Shown: piece after piece, positions 27,191 to 40,443 of the stretch
How positions within the stretch are numbered: position 1 is the stretch's first letter
Layout of the letters: every line of letters starts with the position of its first letter
DNA from: Poronia punctata
Lineage: Eukaryota; Ascomycota; Sordariomycetes; Xylariales; Xylariaceae
Direction of reading: 5' to 3'
Assembly (NCBI GenBank): GCA_022579005.1
Contig: MU401592.1
Span: 41,092 to 105,091, forward strand
DNA length: 64,000 nt
The notes under the pieces: generated by a model
What the model was told of the DNA's origin: nothing
The model's database searches: none
What the model saw: only the letters and a program-made list of their open reading frames with translations
Program-made: the position numbers and the translations under genes

Positions 27191-27953
27191 CGGCCGTCGT
27201 CTTCCCTGGCCGGGCTCTGGCACAATACACTGTATCCACGGCGAACGGAGGGTGCTTGTGCCCCGTGTGGGATTGTCACCAATCCCATTTATTGCCCCCA
27301 CACCAGCTATGGGATTTCTTGGAGCCAATTAGGATTTGGATAAAATCCTTCTCTTTGCCATATCTCGAGATGAGGATTCCCCTTTTTCTCATCTCATGAA
27401 AATAACGATTCCACGATCGCCTCCATACGGTTCCCTGTCGACTATCGTCGCCCCCTTTTTTGATCACATACACCAATATCGGTTGTTTCTCGGAGTACTT
27501 AGGCAGTGGAATTCTTTCTAATCGCCCTTTACTATTTATCAATACCCGGCCTTTTAACAGGAAGGAAGGCCATCACTCGATATCTTCCATGGTTTAGAGC
27601 GGGGCGAGGAAAGAGTGCAGGCATTGATTGGTTTTCAGACAGGGTGGGATAGAACCAAAGGGCCTATGTTAACATCAAATGTCTTGTTCCTTTGATATAG
27701 GGGGTATAGGTTTTCTGGCAATAGGACTTTGGGCCGGGGGCGTATAAGACCAGAGTAAAGAAGAAGGAGGATGGACGGGCAAAGTAGGATTATCTATGGG
27801 TTTTATATATATCGGGGATTTTTAAAAGGGAGGATATAACGACCAACACGGGGGAAAAAAAAACTTAGAAAGGAAATTCTACCCCTATCTCGAAATCTCA
27901 CCTTAAAAGTTGATATTAAATCGTGTTTATTTTATCATTTACAGTGAGAAACT

Positions 27954-27980
27954 CCCCCCCCCCCCCCCCTTTTTTTTTTT
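27954..27980 (+). repeat. C16-T11 homopolymer pair
   Basis: Sixteen C followed at once by eleven T. The complementary strand is A11-G16. Length may be uncertain in the assembly. Confidence 0.9.
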
Positions 27981-29379
27981 CTTTAACGGCTTTTGTACAT
28001 TGCCGCTCTTAAATAGGTGTTAGTCGACCAAAAAATAAAATGGAGAGCAAATGTAAAGAAAGTGATGAAAATCAATACCTACTTATAACACAAGGGCAAC
28101 TTTTCTTTTCTTTTCTTTTCTTCTCTTTCCGTTCTACGCCGAACTCCTTTCCCCGCAACGAAGCTAAGACAGCTGGTGAGAATTGAAGTTACCTTTCCTG
28201 CCCCGTACCCGTATCCTAACTTCATGGGCAAGGAGATAAAGACAAAACAAAACAAGACGACACGCTATTAGGGAGGGAGGGAGGGGGCGGGGGAAGGTTT
28301 GTTTATGTATGTATGTGCATTCTTACTCGCTATCCTATTACTCCTTATTACCAGAAAGAAAAAGGGAAAAAAAAAACTCGGCTGTCCGCTAAGGTACCTA
28401 GGTAACTATTGTAACAGTATCATTGGCCCAAGTTTTAAAAAGAAGAAAAGAGCTTTAGGCCAGTACCTATTATCTATCAATCACTTACTTACTTTCAACA
28501 ATCCCAAAAACGCCTTTTATCAACATGGACCGTTATCCTTTCTTACCTACCTACCTTGATCAGCTTCTAATGAGAAGATTAAGTAAGTACATCCTTATAT
28601 TCCCGTCATCACAAGAATATGCCAAATAAATAAACCCCTGCGGGGTTGGTTGGGTGCAACGGACGGACGGACGGCCCGAACCACTTCTCGGTGGTTTGGA
28701 AGTGTGTACAACATTTGGGGGGTGGTGAGATATATAATCGTATCTATACCCAGACAATATATCTTAAGTTGTCCGGTCACCTTTCTCTCGGAGCTTACTT
28801 ACTTGCTTGCTCGCTCGTTGACGAATGCCGTCCATTGTCTTTTGTGCGGGATGGGCCGGAAAGCTCATGGTCAATATCTAGGTAGGTCGAAGATTTGCGA
28901 AATAAATACAGCCATAAGTTATTTTGCAGTTTTTCTTCTTTTTACCACCTTTGAACTATTGATGTACTTTCTAGTATTGGTAAACTACCTAATACAAAGC
29001 CCGTTACTTTGTCTGTCTTGAAATTTCAAATAACCACATCTTCTTCATCTTCAGTAGAAAGATATGTGAGATGTAAGAGGTAGGCAGGCATGTATGCCAT
29101 TTCGGTCAGCGAAGCGGGTTCGATGTATCTACCTATATCAAGAGGCTGATAGGTAATACTTAAAACATTGTACATGTACAAAATAGCGGGGGATTTTTGA
29201 AATGTTGCCGAAACAAGGGGTAGTCTAGGTAGTCTAGTTTTTCGGAGAAAAATGCATCGACAATCTAAATCAAAGGGGTAACAATTCGGGGGAAACAAAG
29301 ACAACCCTATTTCCTATCGCCGAAAGACGTTCCAGTCCATCCCCTTGTGCCCCCCAACATAAGGCGAAATTGGTTTTTA

Positions 29380-29398
29380 CCCCCCCCCCCCCCCCCCC
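29380..29398 (+). repeat. C19 homopolymer
   Basis: Nineteen consecutive C followed by GCCCCGCC. The minus strand is a long G run able to form a G-quadruplex. Confidence 0.9.
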
Positions 29399-29799
29399 GC
29401 CCCGCCATCCATTTCCCGGTAGACTAATATAAGCTAGTGGTGGGGTGGGAATAATCACGTCAAACAAGGCTTGGCAACATCGCGGGGCTCATTGACTTTC
29501 CATCCTATCCTACTTGGAAACCGTCATCCTAGCCGTAGCGTCACTGCGATCGCTACAAGCCATAATAGGGTTAGTAGTGCTAGTTCGGCTTGTTGGGGGT
29601 GTCACCTAGTTTCACTTGAGGTTAGATGCTTAGGTAGTTTAGGTTAAAAGGTGGGATGGAAAGACCCCCAACATATGTGTAATTACTTGTAATATCGCAG
29701 GTTTTAGTCGGGTGGGAGGGGCCCCGGGGCATATTATGGGTTCCATCGTACATGGAATCATGGACTAGAATGGAAGCTCTGTGCCTGCCGAGACATATG

Positions 29800-29806
29800 T
29801 ATAAAA
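29800..29806 (+). promoter_or_regulatory. Candidate TATA box of the reductase gene
   Basis: TATAAAA stands 119 bases before the ATG at 29925, a usual distance in fungi. No transcript data support it. Confidence 0.45.
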
Positions 29807-29924
29807 CATGCGCCCCCCCTCTTCTGATCTCATAGTTTCAGCTTGATGGTGAAAAAAGATCAGTCGCACATACCTGAGCCAAAAAAAGACACATACATAG
29901 ACACAAAGGTCAAATCACGTCATA

Positions 29925-31024
29925 ATGCCAAAAGTACTTCTAACAGGTGGATCAGGCTTCATTGCCGGTAAGTAAAGACCGAACGAATGGGGGTAGACCA
30001 ACAGGTCCGATAGGCGCTAATCTTGGTTAATTAAAACACAGCCCACGTTCTCGAGATACTCCTTGAGAGAGGCCACGAGGTCGTAACGACGGTCAGGACG
30101 GAAGAAAAGGCCAAGATAATCCGTGATGCGCATCCGGGCGCCAAGCTGACCGTCGCCATCGTTCCCGATATCGCACAGCCGAATGCTTTTGACGACGTGA
30201 TACAAAACACGCCGGGGCTCGAGTACGTCCAACACACGGCCTCGCCCTTCCACTTCAACTTCACCGACCCCAAGACGGAGATCCTCGACCCGGCTATCAA
30301 TGGCACGAATTCGGTGTTGGAGGCTATCAAGAAGTACGCGCCCACGGTGAAGCGCGTCGTCGTCACTAGCTCCTTCGCCGCCATCCTGTCCGTCGACGGC
30401 TTGCAGGACAAGAACAAGACCTTCAGCGAGGCCGACTGGAACCCTGACGGATATGAGCAGGGAATCGAGGGCCCCCCTGGTATCACTTATCGTGTGTCCA
30501 AGAAGTTGGCTGAAAAGGCCGCCTGGGATTTCAAGGAGCGGGAGAAGCCCAACTTTGACGTGGCCACCATCAACCCACCCCTTGTTTTCGGCCCTGTCGT
30601 TCACCATCTGCGATCGCTAGCCGACATCAACACCAGCAACGGCCACGTCGCCGCCCTGATTACGGGCAAATGGAAGGATGAGATTCCGGCCAACGGTGTC
30701 TACTTCTGGGTCGATGTGCGCGATGTCGCCAAGGCACACGTAGAGGCCATGGAGCGGCCCGAGGCCGGCGGCAACCGTTTCTTTACCACGGCCGGCTACT
30801 TTACTAATAAGGAGATTGCCCAGATTGCGCGCAACAACTTCCCACAACTTGCCGACAAACTGCCTGCCGAGACCGTCCAGGGCGGCGACTACCCAGGTGG
30901 CAGCGTCGAAAACATTTACAAGTACGACAACTCCAAGGCTACGAATCTTCTGGGCATCAACTGGATCCCTCTTGAGAACTCCATCGTCGACACTATTAAG
31001 AGTGTCGAGAAACTGAGCGGTTAA
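29925..31024 (+). CDS. NAD(P)-dependent extended SDR reductase (DFR/GRE2-like)
   Basis: Cytosolic reductase of carbonyl compounds, related to dihydroflavonol-4-reductases, cinnamoyl-CoA reductases and yeast Gre2 ketone/methylglyoxal reductases. Two exons, 29925-29967 and 30042-31024, give 341 residues; the 74-nt intron splits an Ala codon inside the nucleotide-binding fold. TGGSGFIAAH at residues 7-16 is the Rossmann glycine motif (TGxxGxxA form). VVTSS near 121-125 supplies the catalytic Ser. YRVSK at 164-168 is the YxxxK catalytic pair. NPPLVFGP and FWVDVRDVAKAHV are typical of the family. The enzyme lies alone, without biosynthetic partners, so a detoxifying or general reductase role is more likely than a pathway role. 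The substrate cannot be predicted. Confidence 0.92.
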
Positions 31025-31397
31025 TAAGCCATGACCAGAAAAATAATAAACTAGGAAACCAAAAAGAAAAAGAAATACAGTAATTTGCGCTCATGACAAG
31101 GACAGATAACGTAAACAAGCGGGATAGATATTAGATACCTTAGTGTTAATCGCCCTGATGCCGCTAGACCCTTTAATATCCCCCGCGTCAAAGCTCTATT
31201 GGCTTATTTCCTTCATCTTTTGCATCTTTGTGCGACGCCCGCACACCAACCAGATGCTTGTTGCTCTTGCCAGTGAGTAGGGCCCCCCTTTTATCCGGGT
31301 CTGGATTATTCTTCATGTGGGATAGCCTGCTATCCCCAGGTTATCCCATGGTTTTCAATAACATGAGACGTAAAAAACGCCTGTTATATATAGGCCC
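31025..31397. terminator. Convergent 3' intergenic region with AATAAA at 31045-31050
   Basis: The 373 bases separate the stop codons of two convergent genes. An AATAAA lies about 20 bases after the reductase stop. No ORF is present. Confidence 0.45.
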
Positions 31398-33127
31398 TTA
31401 ATACCGACCGCTAAGCATCTCTAAATCCAACTCCTTCAGCGGTACGTGCGTCGTAGACTCGGCCTTCTTCTGCGCCGAACTGCGGGGGCTCCCGCTTCCT
31501 CTCTGTCGGCCCGTGTGATTAACCCCCGGGCCTCCGCCGCCCACTCCACTCCAACTTCCCCATGATCCTCTCGGCTCCCGCGCATACGACTCGGTAAGGT
31601 CGCAAAGCTCTTGCGTCGACACCGACGGCTGCGGCGCCGTACTACGATAGTCTCCTTTGGCTACTGTTCGTGGTGGGAACGTTGGGGAAAGCGGCGACAC
31701 GGGTGACGGCGAGAACACGGGCGAGTTGGGATGGTTTGGCGGCGGGGCCGGGAGCGCACGCTTGGGTGGTGGTCCTGCCGGCATCGCCGGACCTGATGGC
31801 TCTGTCGATACATCATGCGCACGGGCGGTCTTGATCGTCGGAGATAGAGGCGGTGTGCCGGTTCCCATGATCGTAACCGAGCCAGAGCGGATCGAAATCG
31901 GTTTGGTCATGGTGCCCGGCCCGGTACTCACCGAGTACAGACTGCTCTGCGAGCAATGGGAAGTTCCTGCTGTGGCTGTTCCTATCGGCAGACCAATATC
32001 ACTCGCCGCCGCCTGTCGCTGGTGCTGGTGCTGGGACGCGAGCTTGCTGTGCGTCGGGCCGTTCGATGACGGCTTCGACGCGTTTCCCAGATTCGACGGG
32101 GCCGAGGACCGTGTTGTTCCATTGTGAAACGCGGGATGTAGAAACCTCCGATCACTCAATTTTGCCGGTGGTGTTAACGGAGTGTTTCTGGAGGAGGTGG
32201 GCGGAGGCGTTGCTATCAAAGGCGCATGCGGACCACTACCCGGATCGCAGTAAGAATCGTTGTCGAAAGGAATGAACAACGGCGGCGGTCTCCTTTGATT
32301 CTTCCTTCGCCTATGATGTATAATAAGGACAAAAAGGATGGTGGCAACGGCTAACGCTGCTAGGACGGAGAAAACCCCGATGGCGGCTTTTGCCCCTCCA
32401 GACAGTTCATCCGATGCCGTGTCCGTGCTGTTTACCCCGGAAGGCGACGTTGAAGGTGTGGCAAGAGGCGCGATAAATCTGGATGTACCCGTAGTCGTGG
32501 TCGTAGATGTCGCCGTAGTCAAAGCAGTGCTAGTCTGGGGCGCCTTTGACTGGGTAGACCTCGTTACAACCGCTGGAAAGCTTGAAGGCTTTATCTCTAG
32601 CGGCCGCAGCGGCGAGCTAGAAGAGGCGCAGTAGCTTGCCTTGGGCGGGCCAGGATCTTCGATAGAAGCGAATCCGATGCTATGACAGGTTAACATATAT
32701 GCGATTTACTAGAATAGGGGGTTTTAACTGACTTTTGGCATTCATTAATAATTAGATCGACATTAGCTGCATTTCGTGATTAGAGATGTCTTCGCTTTGC
32801 TGCTGCTCCTGGGCAGGCGAATAAATCGATGCCATGCCATGTGAACTTACGACTCTGTCCAACAGCTCCAATATACACGCCACAGTTGAGAGAATCGCAG
32901 CAATACAAATCCCAAAGGCGTTTTTGCTGAGCATATCCAGGATACTGTAGTTGTCGACAGGCCTCCTCCACGCTGGGAATCAACTCGTCAAAGCAGGCGG
33001 CCACGCACGCCGACGCGGCTTCCCTCCCAAAGTCCCCTGGGCTGTCTCGGCGAGACTCTGTCTCTAGTTTCTCGATATAGTCTCTAGTCCGGGAATCATT
33101 GTGGTGGTTGCCTGTTAGCCGGTGCAT
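31398..33127 (-). CDS. Single-pass membrane protein with Cys-containing ectodomain and Pro-rich cytosolic tail
   Basis: Function unknown; the architecture is that of fungal cell-surface or wall-sensor-like proteins. Three exons read downward: 33127-32851, 32766-32733 and 32679-31398, giving 530 residues in a continuous frame. The extracellular part has a cysteine pattern (ACVAACFDELIP, then LWDLYCCDSLNCGVYIG and INECQ) shared by many uncharacterised ascomycete proteins. A Ser/Thr-rich stalk (TTATSTTTTTGTS) follows, then the helix AAIGVFSVLAALAVATILFVLII and the basic stop-transfer HHRRRKNQRR. The last 280 residues are rich in Pro and Ser. The 5' end is uncertain: the ATG at 33127 is the first in the frame, but no signal peptide follows it. 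An upstream exon supplying one probably exists between 33130 and 33400, and I could not join one convincingly. Confidence 0.72.
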
Positions 33128-36100
33128 AGTAATTATCTCGAGAGGGAAATATGTCTATGATGATGGTGTAATTATCTGGCCTGGGAGGAGGGTAACGAGA
33201 GGCATATTCGGGCGGTTAACAAGGACAAATGATGTAGATCGCGACGCCGACGAGGCTTGTACAGAAAGCAAGCAGAATCAAATTCACCGCATGTAAAGTA
33301 GCGAGCGGAACGGTGACGATACGGTGAAGAGACGAATGGTTCTGACGATGGGCATCCTGCGTCGGCCAAGAAGCTGTCCTAGGCCTAGCAAAAACTCAGC
33401 CGCACGGCGAGTCTATATACCCGCCTGTCCATTTCATCTCTATTCACTGGTCGGATTATCGTATGCTAACAGAAACCTTTGATGTGACTTGGCACGACGT
33501 AGCTGGTAGATCTCGGGCACCACATAAGAATCCCCGTACCGGGTCACCCTGGGGCCGAATGGGGTGTGTTAGAGCCTGGAAGATCTAAACACCTGCCGTT
33601 ACACTGGTTCTGCACCGGCCCGTTCGACGATAATGGATGGGCAGGTCGTGCGACCACATCGTTACTGAGGTGTCTCGTATGAGAGCATTCGTCCACCCCT
33701 CATTATCCGCCTTGTGTCCGTACCTGATAGATGGACCAGTGGCGGGTATTATTGGGAAATGTCGTGCTCCAGAACGTTCGCAGAACAGAGCAGGCATGCA
33801 GCAGGCCACACGGGTTTGGGAGGGTGCCAGTGCATTCCAAACCCCGAGTAGCCTTCTTTTATCGGTGGATGCATGCATATTGCATGAGGTGACGATTCTT
33901 TGTGTAGGCCGAAATGTCACCGCACGCTAAATTTTGCTGTTACGCTGACAATCCTCTTCCCGACTCAAGTTGCGGAACATCAGTGACGAGATGACAATTT
34001 TCCAAGTACTGCAACTTGTTTCGACATTGTCGTGCAGGTTCACCTTCTATCTTCCGTCATGCTCGTGTTGAAAAGTCCAACTGCGGAGAGGCCCCGTTTA
34101 GTCAGTTCGTGATCTAGGAAGAGTTAGCTTGCTCGACAGAGGGACTGTTCTGGTTAGGAGTAACGTTTTCAACGTGCTGTCTGACCGAATCGCACCGCCA
34201 CTTGTCGTGCCGGATTTATATTGCGGCGAAGGGATTGGGAAGAAGCTTCGGAGACGGCTGTCGATATCACGGTTACTACTATGAAGACATCGTCCAACAT
34301 GTCGAGGCTCGTATCCAAATTAGAGCGGTGACCGGAACCAAGAGGTGCCAATAGGGATTGATGGTGAAGCGGACATGTGGTGACAACGAATCGAGAGAGA
34401 CGGGACGTCCAATGGATTCTTCTTCTAGACGAGCGTCCCAGCGGATGTGACACTTAGGGACCTCTGGGAGGTTCACCTGGTGTTACAAGATACCCTCGGA
34501 CAGCACAGGAGGTGCCCCGTAAAGTGTTTGCGACCGCACCTAGTGATTTCATAGCCCAGGTGGCCTACACAGCTACACACGCTGTTTGCCAGCTTGATCT
34601 GATGTCGGATAAGGCACAGCACCGCCCAGCACGAGTCGGAGGCACGACTAGACAATGCCATCACCTCGCTCACCTTGTAAAGAATATGCCAGTAACAATG
34701 CCTCCCTGTGCCCCCGTGTTACCGTGACCGGGAGGGGTAGGAACATGGGTAACAAGGCTGCTGGGGAAGGACCGGACGGAGATGAGAATCCCCTGGCTAT
34801 TTCTCCTTAGATGAGCATCCAGGATTAAACACGAGCACCCCCGGCAGGCCCAAAAAAAACCCCTAAAACATGGACATCAATCTGGTCTGGTTGATAGGTA
34901 CATAGGGAGGGAAAGATGGCTGACCTACATGGCGGCCATTGCCTGCATATAGAGGCCAGGGGCACCACGAAAGGAGAGATCCGATAGATTCACCAGCAGC
35001 TCCCCGCGTAGCGTGACGAGCAGAGACCCAAATTTAGCCCCTTTTAACCTAGCCCAGCCTTGCATTACCCGGTCGAGGGTACGGCAGATGGCCTCCAAAC
35101 CCCCGTTCGTTCTCGTTAAAGCCTTGCCTTTCAGATGTCTCCACGTGGAGTTTAGCTACATGGCAACGAGCAAAGTAGAAACCCTTGTTTTCCCACGAGC
35201 AAGAGCTGAGCCACTGCTGAAAATGCATCATGCAAGATCAAGGTGTTGGTTGGGTGGGGTACGAGTCATTGGGCGCCAAGGTCCCGAGCGCTCGAGGTTC
35301 CCGAAAGTGGCGCTCCGGAAACCATCTACCCGTGCTTCTCACTCTAAATCATCGAGCTTGCTTCTCTTGGGTGCCGAAAGCTTTAAATAACCGAACTGAG
35401 GGTTGAGCTTCTGTCGGGACTCGGGAGGCTCGTCACTTTATTAAACCCGTACGTTAAGAAAGCATCGATCCATTTTCCCCTTGCATGCTCGCTAATAACT
35501 GGATTGGGTGTTCCAAATACCTACCCTAAAACGAGAGTATTTGGCTGGAATTCAAGCCACCTTCTCAAGTTGTGGCCTGGTTTTGGTCATCGAAGTCGTT
35601 GAATATGAGTATTGCTACATCGGGTTGATCTAGTTCTCTCTTTCATCTCCCTTCTCTCTCATCACGTCTTTTACTTTCCGAGTTCATATCCAGCGGGTTA
35701 GGCAATTCGTGTGTAAACCAATGACGAACGGGTGGGAGACAGGTCGGCGGCTAGGTACTACTTAGAACCAAGGCCTTTTTCTACTGCATGCTGCCTAGGT
35801 ATGTGTACGTACGAGTAGAATTTCTCGGGGATTCTGGGGTCTGGTCATTTTGGGGAGGAAAGTCGAACCGTCATGTCTAACCTAACCCAAATTTGCGGGC
35901 CGGCGAGACCATGGCCGTCCTAGATAATAAGGTACCTACCCCCTACGTGCACGTGTGTACCTACCTTACCTACCTTAGGTAATTACCTCTAGCACGCGGA
36001 TCGAAAGGAAGTTACCTATGCCTTGAGACATAATAAGTCAGGGGTTTACGAGAAACTGACGACAATAGTGAATTGCCTGTATGATGACCCTCGTACATAC

Positions 36101-36779
36101 ATAAGTATTTTTACAATGATAGCATTGACGTAATGCCTACTACAAGTACTAAAGGACATCTTCTGACATTAAATGTGTTGATTTGTCAGCGCCATACACC
36201 GGTATTTTTGAACAGACAGAAAAGGGCTGTAGACACTGGCCGTTTGTCCTATTCTCAGAGCCTGGCATCCGGCGCTCAAAGTACCTCCCTTATTTTACTT
36301 GTAATAGGAAGTTGGTAATAAACTAACTTAGAAACCTGAATAGAAGTCCTGCCTACCTCTTTCCTTTCGAACCCCGCCAAGGACTTGGTCGGCGTTATCG
36401 ATAAGTGTTATTGTCCCGCATTACCTAAAGTAGGTACCTACCGTAGATGTGGTAGGTACAGATTCAGGCGACAGGGGCGTTGGTGCTGCGTAATCGATCT
36501 CCATTGTTCCATCCTCCTCTATCTCCGACCAAGGTAATCCGCCATAGATGGGATGCCCTTACCTCCTGTACCTATAACAAGAGTTGTTGGTGACCCTTCC
36601 CGCTTGTCCGATACGTATAGCGCTTCCGTCATCCATACTATTCTGGCTATCTTCACGGGGACATGTGCTACGTGCTTTACGAAGTATACTGTACCTGAGC
36701 TTTGCGATGAACAGTTTGGACCTTCGTTTTATCTGCGCCTGAAGTAGAGTCCTGCGTCAGAAACGTCGCACATAGCACC
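33128..36779. other. Intergenic region, no gene seen
   Basis: About 3.6 kb between divergent genes. Several frames of 60-125 codons overlap on both strands with no recognisable domain. TACGAGTA at 35810 and AGGTACCT at 35930 and 36432 are present, with GTACCTACC-type runs at 35930-35990. The first few hundred bases may hold a missing first exon of the membrane-protein gene. Confidence 0.5.
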
Positions 36780-39700
36780 ATGGATCCAAATGAACAACCG
36801 GAGCCTTCGCTACCTCCGGCGGAGCAGGTACTTCTTACACGCCATGCCTGCGTTGGTGTCTCATACTGATCGGTCGTTTATAGATGCGTCAAAAGCGACT
36901 GGCAAAGCTGGCAAGCTTAGAGCAGGCATCGGCATCTTCTAGCTCCGGTTCCGACTCCCCGAAGGCCGCGGAACCCTCAAAACCAGCACAGGACCCCTCG
37001 GTACCGCCGTCCTCGTTACTGAGTCTGCCCCGCCAATCCCGGGCCGACCCGAACGAGGCGAGCACTTCCCCCACAGCTGCCAAGTCGGCAGAAGCCAACT
37101 CGTCCAATCCGTTTTCTCGAATTACAACTGAAAGCAAGGCAGAGCCGAAAAGCCGTGCCTTGGTTACTGCAGGTAATAGTGGAAGCACTAAACGATCTGC
37201 AACTGCTGTTGACCGACAACTAGCAGAAGCTCACCCGGCGAAGAAGGCTCAGACAGTGACGCCCGAAAGTATCGAGGATTGGACAGATCAGTTCCTCAGC
37301 GACATGTTCCTGATCACCCTCGACGGGTCCAAGACAATCGATAGCCGGGGCATCCGACATACCTATCTCCCAGAGTTGAGAGCCGAACTCGAGCAATCCG
37401 GCGAGCCTATAAAACTAACGACTTCATCTCTAGACGCTGCCCTCATCGAAGCGGCCCAACATGTACCAGCTAACAGACCACTTCTGGACTACTTGTTACC
37501 CTGCTGGAAACGCGTGATGAGAGCGACTCGTTCTGTCCGACGCCCTTCTCCCGCCAAGGAGGCCGTAGTCCTCGAGGCTAAGCGTCTCTGCATGAGTAAC
37601 TGCATATTTGCTCTTACCATGCCTGACTATTTTGGGTAAAGTCAAAAATGCGGTCCATATCCTCGGTTGGCGCTCGTTATACTGATCACCCGTTGTAGCC
37701 GGGAGGCCAACCGCGATCACGACTCTCTAGTTAAGTACCTGCTTAAGAACCACAGTAACGAGGACGGTCTTTGCTTGGACTTCTACAACGAAGCTGTTTC
37801 GCGGATTAGTGAAGATGATACAATAACCCCACTCTTCACTGAAGCCATGGTGATTATAAGCGAGCGGTTAGCAAAGTTGACGATGGATAAGGAATACAAG
37901 CCATACATCAACGTGAGATCAGGCTCGACCCTTTAGGTGATGGAAGCTGACCAAGACAGTGCCTCGTGACATTCTCGAAATTCCCACCCCTCCTGGATGC
38001 GCTCGCGCAACACCCTCGGTTCCAGGTCCAACCAGCACCGGGCGCGACAAGAGAGGAATTGGCGAGGGCCACGGAAGAACAGACTATTCTTGGCCCCTTC
38101 TTCCGTATCTCGCCTCTCCAAACGGATGTAACCATGTCGTACTTTGCAAACCCACGCACGATGGACACCGGACACATCAAATCATCTCAATCTGCATTGC
38201 AAATGTCTCTGAAGGCGCACCAGGTTGATCTCATCACCATCATCAATGCCTTTGTCCGGGCTAGTGCGGCTGCCAAGAACAGCACGCTTGATTGGTTTGC
38301 GTTCAGCCTGAATTCCAACCATAAGAGGCGGGCGCTCCAGGTTAAAGACACGGAAGTGGCGTCTGACGGCTTCATGGTAAACTTGACAGCCGTATTGGAT
38401 CAACTGTGCGAGCCGTTTATGGACTCGACGTTCTCGAAAATTAATAGGGTGGACATCGATTACCTTCGGCGGTCGCCGCGCGTAAGTATGGAAGACGAAA
38501 CGAAGCTAAATGCAGATCAAGAAACATCCAATGTCTTCTATAACGAGAAGGTCGAGGGGGCCTCCAACTTCATTTCAGAGGTCTTTTTTCTTACCTTGGC
38601 CGCTCATCACTATGGCTTGGGAGCTACGAATTCGAAGCTTAAGAACCTCGATAAGGAGATTAAGTACATTGACAAGTTCATCAAGCAGATGGAGGGAGAA
38701 TTGGCTAAGGCCCCGGTGAGTGCATGCCCCCCTATCCTTGCGAAAAGGCGGGCGCCGATGCTAAAACGAAGCAGAATTCCCCACGTGCCATCTTAATAAA
38801 ACAGCACATGAACAAGGCCATAGACGCCTTGGAAAAACAAACTGCCCTAAAGCACTCGATCGAGGCAGTCGTTCTGGATAAGGCCATGCAGACGCTCTCG
38901 TTGCAGTTCATGAGATATGTGTCTGTATGGCTATTACGGGCTGCCAGTAAATCGGATTATAGGCCTGGGAAGACAATCGATCTCCCACTTTCAGCAGACA
39001 AGCCGGCAGCCTTCAGTTGTCTGCCCGAGTATGCGCTGCAGAACGTGGTGGACAATTTAAAATTCGTAATGAGGTATGCACCCTGCGTCGCGGCAACCGA
39101 GAATCCGGATGTTGACCTTTCCCGGGCTAGATATGTACCAAACGTCTTAATGACAACAATGGGCGAGGAAGTCATCACACTTTGCATCACCTTTCTGAGG
39201 TCGTCCGAGTATATTAAAAATCCCTACTTGAAGTCTTCACTCGTTACCCTGCTCTTCGTCGGGACGTGGCCCATGTACCACATGAACCACGGTCTCCTTG
39301 GCGATGCGTTGATGGGTTCCGGCTTTGCGAACGAGCATCTGCTTCATGCGCTGATGAAGTTCTACATAGGTATGTACCCAGTGTCGACCTTTGTTTTGTT
39401 GTCGTCGAGACTAACGGCGAGTCATAGAATGTGAGCACAGTGGTGTGAGCTCAGCCTTTTTCGACAAGTTTAACATTCGGTACGAAATCTTCCAAGTCAT
39501 CAAGACGATATGGCCAAACAACGTGTACAAGGAGAAGCTCAGTCGCGAGAGTAGAGTGAATCGGCAGTTCTTTGTACAGTTTGTCAACTTGCTTCTCAAC
39601 GACGCGACGTATCTTCTCGACGAAGCCTTGTCCAAGCTTGTAACGATCCACGACTACCAGAAACAACTCCAGAACAGGGCTTTGACGAATGAGGAGTTGG

Positions 39701-40443
39701 ATAAGCTCAAGGCCGATTTGGAGCAGGCCGAACGCCAGTGTCAGTCGTGGATGCAGCTGGTGAACGACACGATGGGCATGATGAAGCTCTTTACCGAGAC
39801 TCTGCGTGATTCTTTCACCATGCCGGAGATTGTCGTGCGCCTGGCGGGCATGTTAAACTACAACCTTGAAAGTCTGGTGGGGCCGAAACGTAGTCAACTT
39901 AAGGTGGAAGACGCGGCCAAGTATCATTTCGATCCCAAGGCTCTGTTATCCGATTTTATCGATGTCTACTTGAATTTGGGGCCGAAGCCTGAATTTGTAA
40001 ATGCGGTTGCCGCCGATGGCCGTTCGTACAAGCCTGCCAACTTTGAAGCCGCTTCTCGGATTCTGGAGTTCAGTCTTTTCAAGCCGATGGAAGTGGTGGC
40101 GGCATGGAACCGTCTCCGAGAGAAGTTTGCCGAAGCTAAAGAGGAGTTGGACCAGGCGGAGCTTGACCTGGGCGAGATACCGCCCGAGTTTGAGGACCCT
40201 ATTATGGGAGACTTGATGAACGACCCCGTTATCCTGCCGTCTCGACATATTATGGATCGGTCGACGATTGTGCAACAGCTGTTATCCACGCCCAAGGACC
40301 CGTTTTCGAACGTGCACATGACAATCGACGATGTGGTGCCGGCGGATGATTTACGAAAGCAGATTGAAGCGTGGAAAGCTGAGCGTATAGCGCTTGCCAA
40401 GGCAAAGGCGTCTGGTGATGAGATGGATACGAGTTCTGGTTGA
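36780..40443 (+). CDS. UFD2: Ubiquitin conjugation factor E4, U-box ubiquitin ligase
   Basis: Elongates ubiquitin chains on already ubiquitinated substrates and works with Cdc48/p97 in proteasomal degradation. Six exons: 36780-36827, 36884-37635, 37699-37912, 37960-38715, 38775-39369 and 39428-40443. Every junction is in frame and the product has 1,126 residues, longer than yeast Ufd2 (961) mainly through a low-complexity Ser/Pro-rich N-terminus. The core shows family sequence such as EDGLCLDFYNEAVSRI, LGPFFRISPLQ and FYIECEHSGVSSAFFDKFNIRYEIFQVI. The C-terminal U-box covers about residues 1042-1117: DPIMGDLMNDPVILPS, then MDRSTI, DPF and IEAWKAE. Introns are 47-63 nt. The last part is rich in Glu and Lys (coiled-coil-like QAELDLGEI region). 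Identification is secure. Confidence 0.96.

Larger units (their letters stand above)
27191..29924. other. Intergenic region, no gene seen
   Basis: About 2.7 kb with no supportable ORF. It contains two long C runs, a GGGA array near 28270-28290, GGAC repeats near 28660 and one AGGTACCT at 28392. The last part is the promoter of the reductase gene. Confidence 0.6.

Noticed and set aside
29925..33127. Possible secondary-metabolite cluster around the reductase
   Set aside because: Neighbours are a membrane protein and UFD2; no synthase, P450 or pathway regulator is nearby.
33585..34453. Overlapping ORFs of 94-111 codons on both strands
   Set aside because: Mutually overlapping and featureless; no coding evidence.
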